A stretch of DNA of 64,000 nucleotides. Origin: Puerhibacterium puerhi. GTDB taxonomy: Bacteria; Actinomycetota; Actinomycetes; Actinomycetales; Cellulomonadaceae. The translations under genes were made by a program, and so were the position numbers. This document shows, one piece after another, positions 1-7,564 of the stretch; the first letter of the stretch is position 1; the number at the start of each line of letters is the position of its first letter. The DNA is taken from the NCBI RefSeq assembly GCF_009846865.1, contig NZ_WUWN01000016.1, positions 17,903-81,902 of the forward strand, read 5' to 3'. The notes under the pieces were generated by a model, which was not told the origin of the DNA, searched no databases, and saw only the letters and a program-made list of their open reading frames with translations.

Positions 1-259
1 TAAACACCTTGTCCTCACCCTTGGCGCCTCGGTCGCTCAAGCGACGCGGCTTCGACGAGTCCTCCTGGCGCCACAGGCGCTCCACCTCGGTCACGAGCTG
101 AACCAGAGTGAGGCCGTCGGTCTCGACACCGAACGCCTTCCCGAGATCCCGCTTGATCGACTCGGGCGAGCCGTGGGCGACAAGCCACGTCCCGTCCTGT
201 GCGTATCGCTCCGATTCACGCCGCTTGAGCGTGATCGAGAGCCCCTCCTCAGATGCCAT
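1..259 (-). CDS. Hypothetical phage protein, partial (open at left edge)
   Basis: 86 codons are visible, starting with ATG at 259 behind a good Shine-Dalgarno sequence (GGAGGAAG, 5 nt spacing). The reading frame is still open at base 1. The product is charged (many Arg, Glu and Lys) and mixed alpha/beta; I recognise no family. It follows the YqaJ exonuclease gene and has its own promoter (299..328), so a role in recombination or replication is possible but only inferred from position. The last visible bases (AAGGTGTTTA) match the beginning of the prophage's recurring promoter-like element, so the gene may end within the next few codons. Confidence 0.7.
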   Translation of the reverse strand, partial: MASEEGLSITLKRRESERYAQDGTWLVAHGSPESIKRDLGKAFGVETDGLTLVQLVTEVERLWRQEDSSKPRRLSDRGAKGEDKVF

Positions 260-298
260 TCGGCTTCCTCCCGATGTCTGGGGTCCCTGCCAGGGGTA

Positions 299-328
299 CT
301 TCTAACCGATGTTGACTGGTCGTGTCAA
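299..328 (-). promoter_or_regulatory. Phage promoter, TTGACA-18-TAGAAG
   Basis: Reading leftward, a perfect -35 (TTGACA, 328..323) is followed after 18 bp by TAGAAG (304..299). It lies between yqaJ and the next leftward gene. The -35 is the 3' end of a copy of the recurring 16-bp element. The spacer shares CAACATCG at the same offset as the promoter at 35,291, which argues for a phage-specific promoter class. Confidence 0.6.
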
Positions 329-338
329 GCCTAAACAC
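323..338 (-). repeat. Copy of the recurring 16-bp element (GTGTTTAGGCTTGACA)
   Basis: Matches the prophage consensus GTGTGGAGSCTTGACR at 13 of 16 positions. It is oriented with transcription, overlaps the last codons of yqaJ and supplies the -35 of the promoter at 299..328. Confidence 0.6.
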
Positions 339-1239
339 CGGGCCACTTTCTCGCCTGTCGCACCAGGTAGGGGACACCTCGACCCTGGCGCTGCCGGCGG
401 GCCACGCGCAGGGTCCTCGGCTCCTTGCGACCAGGCTCGTAGTAATGCGTGTCGATGTACTGCGACTTGCCCGCGAGCTTGGTGATGGCGGACTTCGCCG
501 CCACGAGGCGGGACTCGGCCGCCTTGAAGGCGTCGTCGGCGGTGATGAACTCCTGGGCCAACTGCTCAGGGATGATCTCCACCTTGCCCTCGATGATGCT
601 GTCGTTGAGCCGCTTGAGTGCGCTCAGAGTCGCCGGATGGTCGTCCAGCGGGGGCTCCACGTCGCTGTCCAGGAGTGCGCGGAACTCGCGCACACGAGCC
701 TCCAGCTCTTCCAGCCGGCTCGTGTCGCGCTCCACCACATACTCGCGGAAGTCCAGGAACGGGCCGATCACGGGCACGTACACCCGGGCGAGGTCCGTCT
801 GGCAGAGCATCTGCCAGTCCACCTGTGCCAGGTAGTAGGGCGGGATCTCATCCGTGCCCTCCTTGCCCCAGCCATCCCACTTGGCCGTGCTCTTCGCCTC
901 GGCGCCGATGCGCTCGAAGTCCGTGGTCAGCGCCAGCGCGTCCAGCGTGGCGATGCCCCAGTCCTCGAACGGGACGGTCACCTGCTCCTCGTAGTCGAGG
1001 AGGTCCGGGTGGCGATCACGCCACCACGCCAGGATCGACGGCTCCAGGTAGGTGCCACGACTCTGCGAGTCCGTGGTCACCTCCTCGCGCGGGACCCTGC
1101 CCTTCATCTCCAGCCAGGTCGCCAGGGGAGAGGACCACGGGGACACCCCGAGGATCGCCGCCACCTTGCTCCCGGACACCAGCTTGGACCACGCCTCACT
1201 GCCCGGCGTGAGGTCCACGTCCTGCGTGCTAACGCTCAA
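331..1239 (-). CDS. YqaJ-type phage recombination exonuclease
   Basis: 302 aa, the usual size for YqaJ/lambda-exonuclease-like nucleases that resect double-stranded ends for single-strand annealing with a RecT-type partner. Family motifs appear in order: a helix with GSKVAAILGVSP (res 23-34), GTYLEPS with Glu66, ATLDALA with Asp100, AEAKST (Glu114, Lys116) and YYLAQVDWQM with Gln139. Together these form the D-ExK-Q metal site. The start is TTG, immediately after the stop of the upstream gene and 7 nt behind AAGGG. No RecT-like annealing protein is in the window; it would be expected to the left. Function is secure at family level. Confidence 0.9.
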   Translation of the reverse strand: MSVSTQDVDLTPGSEAWSKLVSGSKVAAILGVSPWSSPLATWLEMKGRVPREEVTTDSQSRGTYLEPSILAWWRDRHPDLLDYEEQVTVPFEDWGIATLDALALTTDFERIGAEAKSTAKWDGWGKEGTDEIPPYYLAQVDWQMLCQTDLARVYVPVIGPFLDFREYVVERDTSRLEELEARVREFRALLDSDVEPPLDDHPATLSALKRLNDSIIEGKVEIIPEQLAQEFITADDAFKAAESRLVAAKSAITKLAGKSQYIDTHYYEPGRKEPRTLRVARRQRQGRGVPYLVRQARKWPGV

Positions 1240-1503
1240 CTAGAGCCACCCTTCGATCTCGCGTGCGTCGGTCGGGGTGAGGTAGAGCCGCAGGCAGTCG
1301 TCCACCTCCGGCACCTCGCCGATCTCCTCGAACGGGATCACCTCCAGACCCTGACGCTTCGCCTCAGCCAGCGCCGCGGCGAGGCCCTCGTCGTCCGTTG
1401 CGTCGTCGACCGGCGTCTCGATGTAGAGATCGCCGCCCTCCCAGTCGAGGACCAGCTCCGTGCCGGCCCCAAACAGGATGACGCTCTTCCCCCTGGGTGC
1501 CAC
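1240..1503 (-). CDS. Hypothetical acidic phage protein
   Basis: 87 aa from GTG at 1503, chosen because GGGAG lies 7 nt upstream. A TTG at 1521 would add six residues but has no ribosome binding site. The protein is acidic (pI well below 7), with a beta-rich N-terminal half (VILFGAGTELVLDW) and an acidic middle. It abuts yqaJ, whose TTG start follows its TAG directly, so the two are translationally coupled. No family recognised; a role alongside the exonuclease is inference from the operon only. Confidence 0.7.
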   Translation of the reverse strand: MAPRGKSVILFGAGTELVLDWEGGDLYIETPVDDATDDEGLAAALAEAKRQGLEVIPFEEIGEVPEVDDCLRLYLTPTDAREIEGWL

Positions 1504-1546
1504 TCCTTGACTCCCTCTCAATGTAAACCGTTGACGCCCCTCGCGC

Positions 1547-1562
1547 CGTCAAGGCTTTCTAC
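1547..1562 (-). repeat. Diverged copy of the recurring element (GTAGAAAGCCTTGACG)
   Basis: 11 of 16 positions match the consensus, including AGCCTTGACG intact. Downstream, about 19 bp from TTGACG, is TTTACA, a plausible -10 for the 1240..1503/yqaJ pair. Confidence 0.4.
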
Positions 1563-1657
1563 CCTGGCAACGGAACGGGGCGCAAGGCCCGGCGAACCTT
1601 TTCACCCTCGGCCTCACGCCCCGTCGAAGAGGATGCCCCGCTAGAGGGGCTTGCGGG

Positions 1658-2113
1658 TCACTCCCGCGATGGCAGAGCTCGCTCCACCTTGTCGGGGACC
1701 CGGATCAGGTCAGTGTCTATGCCCGGGCGCGCCGGCACGGCGAAGAAGTAGGGCTCGACGTCGGGGTCGTAGTGGACCACCCGGCCACTCTTCTGCAACT
1801 TCGCCTTCCAAGACTCCAGGCGCCGAAGGCCATCCTCGGGCACGGGGAGACCCGCGCGGCGTCGTGCCTCGCGGGTCAGCATCACGTAGTGCCCTCGGTT
1901 GCGGTGTTCGTCCCGGACCTTCCAGGGAAGTAGTTGCGGATCCCACGCGACTCGGCGCTTGAGCCCGCGCCGACGCCCGTAGTTGGACCACATCTGAATC
2001 GTGGTCTCGATGTTGTACTTCTCGCGGTAGCGGTCAACCATCTGCGGGTAGGTGGCCCCCTCATCGAACCAACGCTTGACCTCAGTGTGGTCCTGGATCT
2101 TGCTCGCCGGCAT
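1658..2113 (-). CDS. Helix-turn-helix DNA-binding protein (possible phage regulator)
   Basis: 151 aa from ATG at 2113 with GAGGGGAAG 4 nt upstream; an upstream GTG at 2170 lacks a ribosome binding site. Residues about 11-52 form a helix-turn-helix (EVKRWFDEGATYPQMVDRY, then IQMWSNYGRRRGLKRR). The middle (PWKVRDEHRNRGHYVML, then REARRRAG) is a block I know from a family common in Streptomyces and other actinophages, annotated only as HTH proteins. It diverges from the Cys-rich Lsr2-like gene at 2280, with a TTGACA-type promoter in between. That arrangement resembles a regulatory switch, and a repressor role is plausible but unproven. Confidence 0.8.
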   Translation of the reverse strand: MPASKIQDHTEVKRWFDEGATYPQMVDRYREKYNIETTIQMWSNYGRRRGLKRRVAWDPQLLPWKVRDEHRNRGHYVMLTREARRRAGLPVPEDGLRRLESWKAKLQKSGRVVHYDPDVEPYFFAVPARPGIDTDLIRVPDKVERALPSRE

Positions 2114-2279
2114 CGTTCTTCCCCTCCCTTCGCGCTTGGCGTCTACTACTGCTCTGACTGGATCGTCCACCCGCTCAACCCTGCTGTCAAGGGTGAACAG
2201 TGCCCCAGTGTTGCACGACTAAACACCTCGCGCCTACGCTAGACACCCATCGAAGAACACAGGACGCGGGTGAAATTGC
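2114..2279. promoter_or_regulatory. Divergent control region between HTH and Lsr2-like genes
   Basis: 166 bp. On plus: TTGCAC (2211) -18 bp- TACGCT (2235), reading into the gene at 2280. On minus: TTGACA (2190..2185), which is the end of a diverged 16-bp element copy (CTGTTCACCCTTGACA, 2185..2200), with GACGAT 17 bp downstream. A further partial match to the element (GGTGTTTAG) lies on minus at about 2221..2229. Two back-to-back promoters sharing repeated sites is what an immunity-type control region would look like. Confidence 0.5.
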
Positions 2280-2528
2280 ATGGCACGCAAACAGGTAGTG
2301 GTCTGCGACGTCTGCGAGGCTGTGGGTAAGCCCACAACCCGCTATCGGATCACGCGAGAGGGTCAGCGATTCGAGGTTGACCTCTGCGTGGATCACGCCA
2401 AGCGCATCGAGGCGCTCCTGTCCGGCAAGGCCAGTGCGCGAGCAACCCCTGCACGGTTCGAAGACACGTTCGCGACCTTCGAGGAGATCGAGGCGCGCAA
2501 GCGGCAGCGCCAGAGCGAGAGCGCCTGA
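2280..2528 (+). CDS. Cys-rich Lsr2-dimerisation-like small protein
   Basis: 82 aa. The N-terminus (VVVCDVCEA, then the strand RYRITREGQRFEVDLCVDHAKRIEALL) resembles the Lsr2 N-terminal dimerisation fold (beta hairpin with V/I-DL followed by a helix), with an added CxxC plus Cys-His pair that could bind zinc. The C-terminal half is a charged helix (EEIEARKRQRQ). No Lsr2-type C-terminal DNA-binding domain is present. It is the only plus-strand gene in the left arm, is divergent from the HTH gene and ends at a bidirectional terminator. A role in silencing or anti-silencing is inference. Confidence 0.65.
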   Translation: MARKQVVVCDVCEAVGKPTTRYRITREGQRFEVDLCVDHAKRIEALLSGKASARATPARFEDTFATFEEIEARKRQRQSESA

Positions 2529-2539
2529 GACAGCAAGAG

Positions 2540-2576
2540 AGCCCCCTCACCCGCCGGGAAGGCGAGCGAGGGGGCT
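2540..2576. terminator. Bidirectional terminator between convergent genes
   Basis: Stem AGCCCCCTC/GAGGGGGCT (2540..2548 and 2568..2576) with an inner CGCC/GGCG. It lies between the 2280 gene (plus) and the holin-like gene (minus). T-rich tracts are weak on both sides, but position and stem strength are convincing. Confidence 0.65.
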
Positions 2577-2592
2577 AGTTGCTTCTGGGGGG

Positions 2593-2781
2593 TCACTCCG
2601 ACTCGGAGCTCTCCGCGGGCGTGTTGGCGTCAGCGAGGCCAAGCAGGGCGTTCAGGAGGAGTCCCCAGAGGGCACCCTCCTCGCCGTTCAGCAGGCCGTA
2701 GCCAACGGCAACGGCAACGGCAGCGTTGCCGACGCGGTACAGGTATCGCCGCGTCTTGGCGCTGGGCATCTTGAACTTCAT
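2593..2781 (-). CDS. Holin-like small membrane protein
   Basis: 62 aa. Basic N-terminus (MKFKMPSAKTRRYLYR), a hydrophobic stretch from residue 17 to 46 that can form two short membrane helices with a polar turn (LLNGEEGALWG), and an acidic tail (PAESSESE). This size, topology and charge asymmetry match holins found in Streptomyces and related phages beside the endolysin. It is two genes downstream of the lysin and is separated from its neighbour by a terminator, so it may have its own expression. Holin function is inferred. Confidence 0.7.
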   Translation of the reverse strand: MKFKMPSAKTRRYLYRVGNAAVAVAVGYGLLNGEEGALWGLLLNALLGLADANTPAESSESE

Positions 2782-2815
2782 GGTCCCTCCAAATGCCCTT
2801 CTGAGGGCATGAGAA

Positions 2816-2844
2816 AAGCCCCTAGGGCAATCACCCTGGGGCTT
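2816..2844 (-). terminator. Rho-independent terminator
   Basis: Leftward stem AAGCCCC/GGGGCTT with inner AGGG/CCCT (one bulged base), followed in the RNA by UUUUCUCAUGCCC. The same stem-plus-TTTTCTCATGCC trailer also sits before the major tail and major capsid genes. A second small hairpin (ATGCCCT/AGGGCAT) lies at 2794..2810. Confidence 0.75.
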
Positions 2845-2869
2845 GCGGGTTGGTGGCGGAGAGGGGCGC

Positions 2870-3112
2870 CTAGGCCCCTAGAACGCGGCTCAGGACTTCT
2901 CCGAGACCGGCGCCGCCGACCATTGAGGCTCCGGCGATAATCCAGAGTCGACGCTCGATGTTGCGAATGCGGGCTTCGTGATCGTCCCGGGAATCGTTCA
3001 GCTCCTTGAGCTGCCCTTCGATGCGAATGACCCGCTCCCTCGTATCAAGGCTTACTTCGTAGATGGATTCGAGGGAGACCTTGGCGTGCGGGTTTTCCGA
3101 CAAGGGAGTCAC
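2870..3112 (-). CDS. Coiled-coil, C-terminally membrane-anchored lysis-cassette protein
   Basis: 80 aa. Residues about 15-55 are a charged coiled coil (ERVIRIEGQLKELNDSRDDHEARI), followed by one membrane helix (LWIIAGASMVGGAGLGEVL). This layout resembles XhlA-type haemolysin/holin-accessory proteins that help endolysin release in Gram-positive phages. Its GTG start overlaps the stop of the endolysin gene. Function inferred from topology and position. Confidence 0.65.
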   Translation of the reverse strand: MTPLSENPHAKVSLESIYEVSLDTRERVIRIEGQLKELNDSRDDHEARIRNIERRLWIIAGASMVGGAGLGEVLSRVLGA

Positions 3113-4107
3113 CCCGCGTTGGTCAGCGTGACCGTGAGGCCGTCAAGCGCCTCGTCGATCTTGTCGAGGACGGCCTTCTTGATCGCCTCGCCATCCAGGC
3201 CCTTGGACTGCGCGAGCGCAGCGACGGCAGCCTCCAGGCCGTTGATCTTCGCGGCGTCGCGCTCGGTCTTCGCCTGCGAGGCCATGAGCTTGGCCGGCCA
3301 GTCGGGCGTGACACCCTTGACCAGCGTGCTGTCGAGGCGGGCGATGGCGGCCATGAGCTTGGCCGGCCAGTCGGGCGTGACACCCTTGACCAGCGTGCTG
3401 TCGAGGCGGGCGATGGCGGCCATGAGGTTGGCCGTCCAGGGCACGCCGTCCTTGCCGGTGCGCGGCACCTTGTTGCCGTTCAGCAGGACCTTCTCGGCGG
3501 CGCGCTTGAAGTCGAGGATCTCCTTGAGGGCAGCATCCTGCGCGGGGGTCATGTCATCCTCCTCGGGCTTCTCGCCCTTGTGTTTGTCCTTGGTCGGGTC
3601 GTAGACCAGGTGCCACGGCTCCTGGATCCGGCCCCGGCCCTCCGTCTCCGTCCAGCCGTGCTCGGCGAGGATCGGGAAGGCCTTCTTGCGACGGGGGTTG
3701 TCGAAGTCGCCCACGCCGCCGAAGTCGATGACGTCGACAGCCAGGGCCCAGCCGTGGTTCGAGATGCCGGGCGGGGCAGCGTGCGCGGTGCCGGTGAAGT
3801 GGTAGCGCCGGCCCTGCCAGACGCAGCAGGCCGTCTCGCTCGCCTTGGCCACGCGGTGCCGCGCGAGGAAGAACTCGACCTGCTCGTCGTAGGTGCGGTT
3901 CCAGCCGCGGACGCGGAGCTTGATGCCGGTGCGCCGCTCGACATCGGCGATGGCGCGGTTCCACGACTCGGCAGCGTCCTTGCGCAGGAACGCGCGCTGG
4001 TCGCCGCTGTTGCCGTGCTTTCCGTAGGGCATGAGTTCGGCCAGTAGCCCCGGAGGGCACTGGCCGTTGGTGTATGTCTTGCCGCCGAAGGTTTTTGTCG
4101 CGGCCAT
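3109..4107 (-). CDS. Endolysin with M15 (VanY-like) peptidase domain
   Basis: 332 aa. Residues about 40-170 carry a LAS-family D-Ala-D-Ala carboxypeptidase/endopeptidase domain: SNHGWALAVDV gives zinc ligands His118 and Asp125, and EPWHL gives catalytic Glu163 and His166. Such enzymes cut peptidoglycan stem peptides. After a charged linker (about 175-190), the C-terminal half is helical and contains two identical 23-residue repeats (about 229-275), then a coiled-coil-like end, probably a binding or oligomerisation region rather than a known cell-wall-binding domain. ATG start; adjacent genes are a small tail-end protein and the membrane lysis proteins. Confidence 0.9.
   Translation of the reverse strand: MAATKTFGGKTYTNGQCPPGLLAELMPYGKHGNSGDQRAFLRKDAAESWNRAIADVERRTGIKLRVRGWNRTYDEQVEFFLARHRVAKASETACCVWQGRRYHFTGTAHAAPPGISNHGWALAVDVIDFGGVGDFDNPRRKKAFPILAEHGWTETEGRGRIQEPWHLVYDPTKDKHKGEKPEEDDMTPAQDAALKEILDFKRAAEKVLLNGNKVPRTGKDGVPWTANLMAAIARLDSTLVKGVTPDWPAKLMAAIARLDSTLVKGVTPDWPAKLMASQAKTERDAAKINGLEAAVAALAQSKGLDGEAIKKAVLDKIDEALDGLTVTLTNAG
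3281..3418. repeat. Perfect 69-bp tandem duplication inside the endolysin gene
   Basis: Unit 3281..3349 is repeated without mismatch at 3350..3418, and the first 8 bases occur again at 3419. The period is a multiple of three, so the frame is kept and 23 residues are duplicated. Identity at third positions shows it is recent or homogenised. Confidence 0.95.
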
Positions 4108-4113
4108 AGAGCC

Positions 4114-4293
4114 TCACATTCCAGTTGTCTCGGAGCTGTCGGGGGCGTCGGCCTCGTCGCCCACAAGGGCAGAGGCCTCATCCGCGGTCAGCCAGCCGAG
4201 AGCCACCGCGCCACGGATGTTGCGCTCCGTGAGCCCGTCGTGGTCCTTCATCGCCCAGCGCTCGATGTACCGCTGTCCGTGCGCGTCAGCCAT
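4114..4293 (-). CDS. Small XkdX-like phage protein
   Basis: 59 aa from ATG at 4293, overlapping the last codons of the tail-fibre gene by 8 bp. The sequence has a Trp-Met-Lys segment followed by RGAVALGWLTADEASAL, reminiscent of the short XkdX proteins that follow tail-fibre genes (a hydrophobic stretch, then W-I/L-T-x-E). The C-terminus is acidic. Function of this group is unknown; the family match is tentative. Confidence 0.55.
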   Translation of the reverse strand: MADAHGQRYIERWAMKDHDGLTERNIRGAVALGWLTADEASALVGDEADAPDSSETTGM

Positions 4294-7200
4294 TGGGCTC
4301 CTCGCTCTCCTCCGGGTCATACCCGTAGATCTCGCTGATGATGTCGTCGTCGGCGAACTTGTCGTAGACCGGGCTCGGCTGCCATGCCGTGGGCTCCTTG
4401 CCCTCCAGCACCTCAATGCGGTTGGTCAAGTCCCGCAGCACGAGGATCAGCTCGGCCGCCAGGCGGTCGTAGGCGAAGCCGTTCGGCTTGCCGTCCACAT
4501 CGCGCGTGACGAGCTCCGGCGCGATGTCCTGCACCTCTTCGACCACCACGCCGACCTGCCTCGTGGTCGGAAGGTCATCGCCTCGCATCCGGGCGTCGAT
4601 GGCCGCCTGCTTGTCCAACCATGACCGCACCGGCATGTGCAGCAGGCGCGTGTTCGGCTCCACGTCCTGGACGTCGTACTTGTACTGCTTGAGGGACGTG
4701 GAGCGCGCCAGGGTGTAGTCGGACGAGATGTAGACGTTCGCGCCGGCCGACGTGGTGCGCAGGTAGACGGATCGGCTACGGACGCGCGGGCCATCGGTGG
4801 TCGCCATGACCTCAAGAAGGCCCCAGCCGCGATTGTCGTTGCCGCCGTAGATCTGCAAGCCCGGGTCGCCCGGGGTTCGCAGGATGTGCCCAAGGCGGTT
4901 GCCAGTGTCCGCTCCGAAGAACTCCATGATGGTCTCGCCGCTGGATACCTCGGGCGACACGCGGAACATCATCTTGTCGAGCGGCGAGCTGATCGAGAGC
5001 GACTGGGCTGTATACGAGCCGCGCTGCACACCCTTCTCGTCGTAGATGAGCATGCCGCCTTCCCAGAGCTGAAGGCGTCGCACATCCTTGGCGTCTCGGT
5101 ACACCTGGATCGGAAGGCCGGCGGTGCTGATCTGAGTCGTCCAGCGATAGACGTCGTTACTGTCGTACAACCAGATGCCGGGGCGCGTGATGTCGTTCGA
5201 GGCGTTGCTCAGAACCATGCGGGTAGCGGAAGAGGCTGTCTGGACGATGGCGCCGGTGATGACCTTGCCGTTGAGGGCGTTGGCGGCGATCTTGTCCGCC
5301 GTGATGGCGTTGGCAGCGATCTTCCCTGCGGTGACCGCGTTCGCCTCGATCTTGTCGGCCGTGACCGCATTGGCCGCGAGCTTGTCCGTGGTGACGGCGT
5401 TCGACTTGAGCTTGTCCGCGGTGATGGCACCATCGACGATGAGCGAAGAGTCGGCGGCGTTCGTGAGCGTCGGGTTCACAACGAGCAAAGAGCCGCTAGA
5501 AAACCACGTCTTCTGTAGATATACGCTGATCGAAACGACGCCCGGCTTCGGCGTGAAGATGAAGTCGAGGTAGGGGATGTCGGCGCCGAACGCATTCGCG
5601 GCGATGGGGTCCGAGTTGAGGTACTCCAGGGTGGTGCCCGCGTCCTGCCCCTGGGTGGCGACAACCCAGCGCACCTGGCGCGTGACGCCAGAGGGCATGG
5701 AGCCCGCGATGCCTACCCCGACCCGGAGGCGGTAGGACGCCCCCGGCTCCACATCGAAGGCCTGCTCGCGGCCGTTGCGTGCGGTGTACCCAGAGCCGAG
5801 CCGGATCGCATACCCGAAATTGCCGTCGGTGGTGTTGCCCCCGTCAGCCTTGATGCACCAACCAACGTCCGAATCTTTGAATGCCTGCACCGTGGAGCCC
5901 GACCAGCCCCCGTGCGGCTCGACGCCGGCGGCCGGGTCCCAGGGGATCATGTTCGGCCCCGAGCCGATGATGACCTCCGACGCGAGCACACGCCCTGCGG
6001 CGATCTTCTTCGCCCACAGGTTCTCTGCGACGGCAGTGTTGAAGCCCGCCCCAACGGCGGTGATCTGGTCGGCGTTCAGCTTGACGAAGGAGCCGACGGC
6101 GCCGGCAACCTCTTGGGCGTTCACCTGCCGCGCACCCACGGCGCCATCCACGATGAGGGACGCATCGCTCATCGCATACATGGCGACGAACGCGACCTCG
6201 AACACGGTCCCGGCGGCTCCGCTGGCATGCACCGACACGCTCATGCGGTCGCGGTTGGTGTACATCGCGAACGACCCGCCGGAGAGCCCGTCGCTCGTGA
6301 GCGTCACCCACTGCCCGCGTGTTGCGGTCGAGGCGTCGAGCTCGTTGGTCAAGAGCGGCCACGCGTTGCTAGCCCCGTCGCGGAACAGACCTGCGCGGAG
6401 GCGAAGTCGCCCCGTCGAGCCGGACACCACGCGAGCGCGCATGACGAACCGGAACCGCTTACCCCCCTCAACCTGCGGAGTGTCCCCGCTGGTCGGCCAC
6501 GCGGCATTGGGAACGCTGTAGTCGTTCGTCGTGGGCGCGAACCGCATCACCGGTGTCGGGGCGCCGTCCGGCCCATCCTGGACGGTGGTGTAGGACGCAG
6601 CGCCAGCGTTCACCCAGCCCTGCCCACCCTGGGCGAAGTCGGGCTCGGCGAGTAGGTTCGCGCCGCTGCCGATGACGACCTCGTCCGCGAGCACCTTCCC
6701 CGCGGCGATCTTCTTCGCCCAGAGGTTCTCGGCGACCGCAGTCTGGAAGCCGGCGCCGATGGCCGTGATCTGGTCGGCCCGCAGGTCCAGGAAGGTGCCG
6801 ACGGCGCCGGCCACCTCCTCGGCGTCCAGCCGCGCGGTGGCGATAGTCCCGGACGTGATCTTGGACGCGGCCAGGTTCGGGATGATCGTCGGGTCGAGCC
6901 CGTAGGGCTGCCAGTCGGTCCCGTCCCAGCGCCACGCTGCGGTGCGAGCCCCAGAGGCGTTGCGCTGCTCCCAGACCGCACCCACGGGCCGTCCGGCGCC
7001 ATCCGCCTTCGTCGGCGCCGCGGTGCTGCTGGTGAGCAGTTTCTCGGCGAGGTCAGCCGCTTCCTGTGCGCGCTCGATGCTGTCCGGCAGCGTCGTGGTG
7101 ATCGCCGTCTCAGCCTTGTCGAGCCGGGTGTTGAGACCGCCGAGCTGGGTGTTGAGCTGCCCCATCTCGTTGTTGAGCTCGGTACGCGCCTCGTTCAACT

Positions 7201-7564
7201 GCGTGTCGAGGTTGGTGAGGTCGGTGCGCAGGTTCGGCAGCGTGGTGTTCTCAAGCTCGTCGAGATCGACCGCGAGATCACCCAGGTTGTTTGCGAGCTC
7301 GCCCATCTCACGGTCGAGCTCTTCACGAGCCTCCGTCAGCTCGGAGGCAACCTGCTCCGCGATGTCGCCGGCGCCGCGAGCCGCGTCGTAGAGGTCAGGA
7401 ACGGTGATGTCGAGGAAGTCCTCACTCGAACCGTCCGCGCTCTCTCCGGTCGGGATCTGGAGGGAGGACCATGCCAGTCGGGGCGAGTTCTCGACGGCGG
7501 CGAGGCGGCGCTTGATCGTGGTGATGTCAGTCGCAAGGCGTCGGAATTCGCGCGACTCGGGCAT
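4286..7564 (-). CDS. Tail fibre/spike with C-terminal S74 intramolecular chaperone
   Basis: 1092 aa from ATG at 7564 (shares one base with the previous stop). N-terminal 1-60 is probably the attachment domain. Residues about 80-180 are a long coiled coil (repeated LNTQL/ELNNEM). Two similar ~50-residue modules (VAGAVG.F..L.ADQITA.GAGF, then TAVAENLWAKKIAAG) start near 249 and 485, each preceding a carbohydrate-binding-like beta domain. About 709-767 is a run of AVTADKI-type decapeptide repeats. From about 955 an endosialidase-type (peptidase S74) chaperone follows, with the STSLKQYKYDV cleavage-site region and a closing coiled coil. The protein trimerises and self-cleaves in characterised relatives; it should bind the host surface. 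Confidence 0.88.
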   Translation of the reverse strand: MPESREFRRLATDITTIKRRLAAVENSPRLAWSSLQIPTGESADGSSEDFLDITVPDLYDAARGAGDIAEQVASELTEAREELDREMGELANNLGDLAVDLDELENTTLPNLRTDLTNLDTQLNEARTELNNEMGQLNTQLGGLNTRLDKAETAITTTLPDSIERAQEAADLAEKLLTSSTAAPTKADGAGRPVGAVWEQRNASGARTAAWRWDGTDWQPYGLDPTIIPNLAASKITSGTIATARLDAEEVAGAVGTFLDLRADQITAIGAGFQTAVAENLWAKKIAAGKVLADEVVIGSGANLLAEPDFAQGGQGWVNAGAASYTTVQDGPDGAPTPVMRFAPTTNDYSVPNAAWPTSGDTPQVEGGKRFRFVMRARVVSGSTGRLRLRAGLFRDGASNAWPLLTNELDASTATRGQWVTLTSDGLSGGSFAMYTNRDRMSVSVHASGAAGTVFEVAFVAMYAMSDASLIVDGAVGARQVNAQEVAGAVGSFVKLNADQITAVGAGFNTAVAENLWAKKIAAGRVLASEVIIGSGPNMIPWDPAAGVEPHGGWSGSTVQAFKDSDVGWCIKADGGNTTDGNFGYAIRLGSGYTARNGREQAFDVEPGASYRLRVGVGIAGSMPSGVTRQVRWVVATQGQDAGTTLEYLNSDPIAANAFGADIPYLDFIFTPKPGVVSISVYLQKTWFSSGSLLVVNPTLTNAADSSLIVDGAITADKLKSNAVTTDKLAANAVTADKIEANAVTAGKIAANAITADKIAANALNGKVITGAIVQTASSATRMVLSNASNDITRPGIWLYDSNDVYRWTTQISTAGLPIQVYRDAKDVRRLQLWEGGMLIYDEKGVQRGSYTAQSLSISSPLDKMMFRVSPEVSSGETIMEFFGADTGNRLGHILRTPGDPGLQIYGGNDNRGWGLLEVMATTDGPRVRSRSVYLRTTSAGANVYISSDYTLARSTSLKQYKYDVQDVEPNTRLLHMPVRSWLDKQAAIDARMRGDDLPTTRQVGVVVEEVQDIAPELVTRDVDGKPNGFAYDRLAAELILVLRDLTNRIEVLEGKEPTAWQPSPVYDKFADDDIISEIYGYDPEESEEPNG
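5262..5437. repeat. Decapeptide-coding repeats in tail fibre
   Basis: Five to six degenerate 30-bp units encoding A-[IV]-T-[AT]-[DG]-K-[IL]-x-[AS]-N. This is a beta-rich linker repeat often seen in actinophage fibres, where the number of copies varies. Confidence 0.8.
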
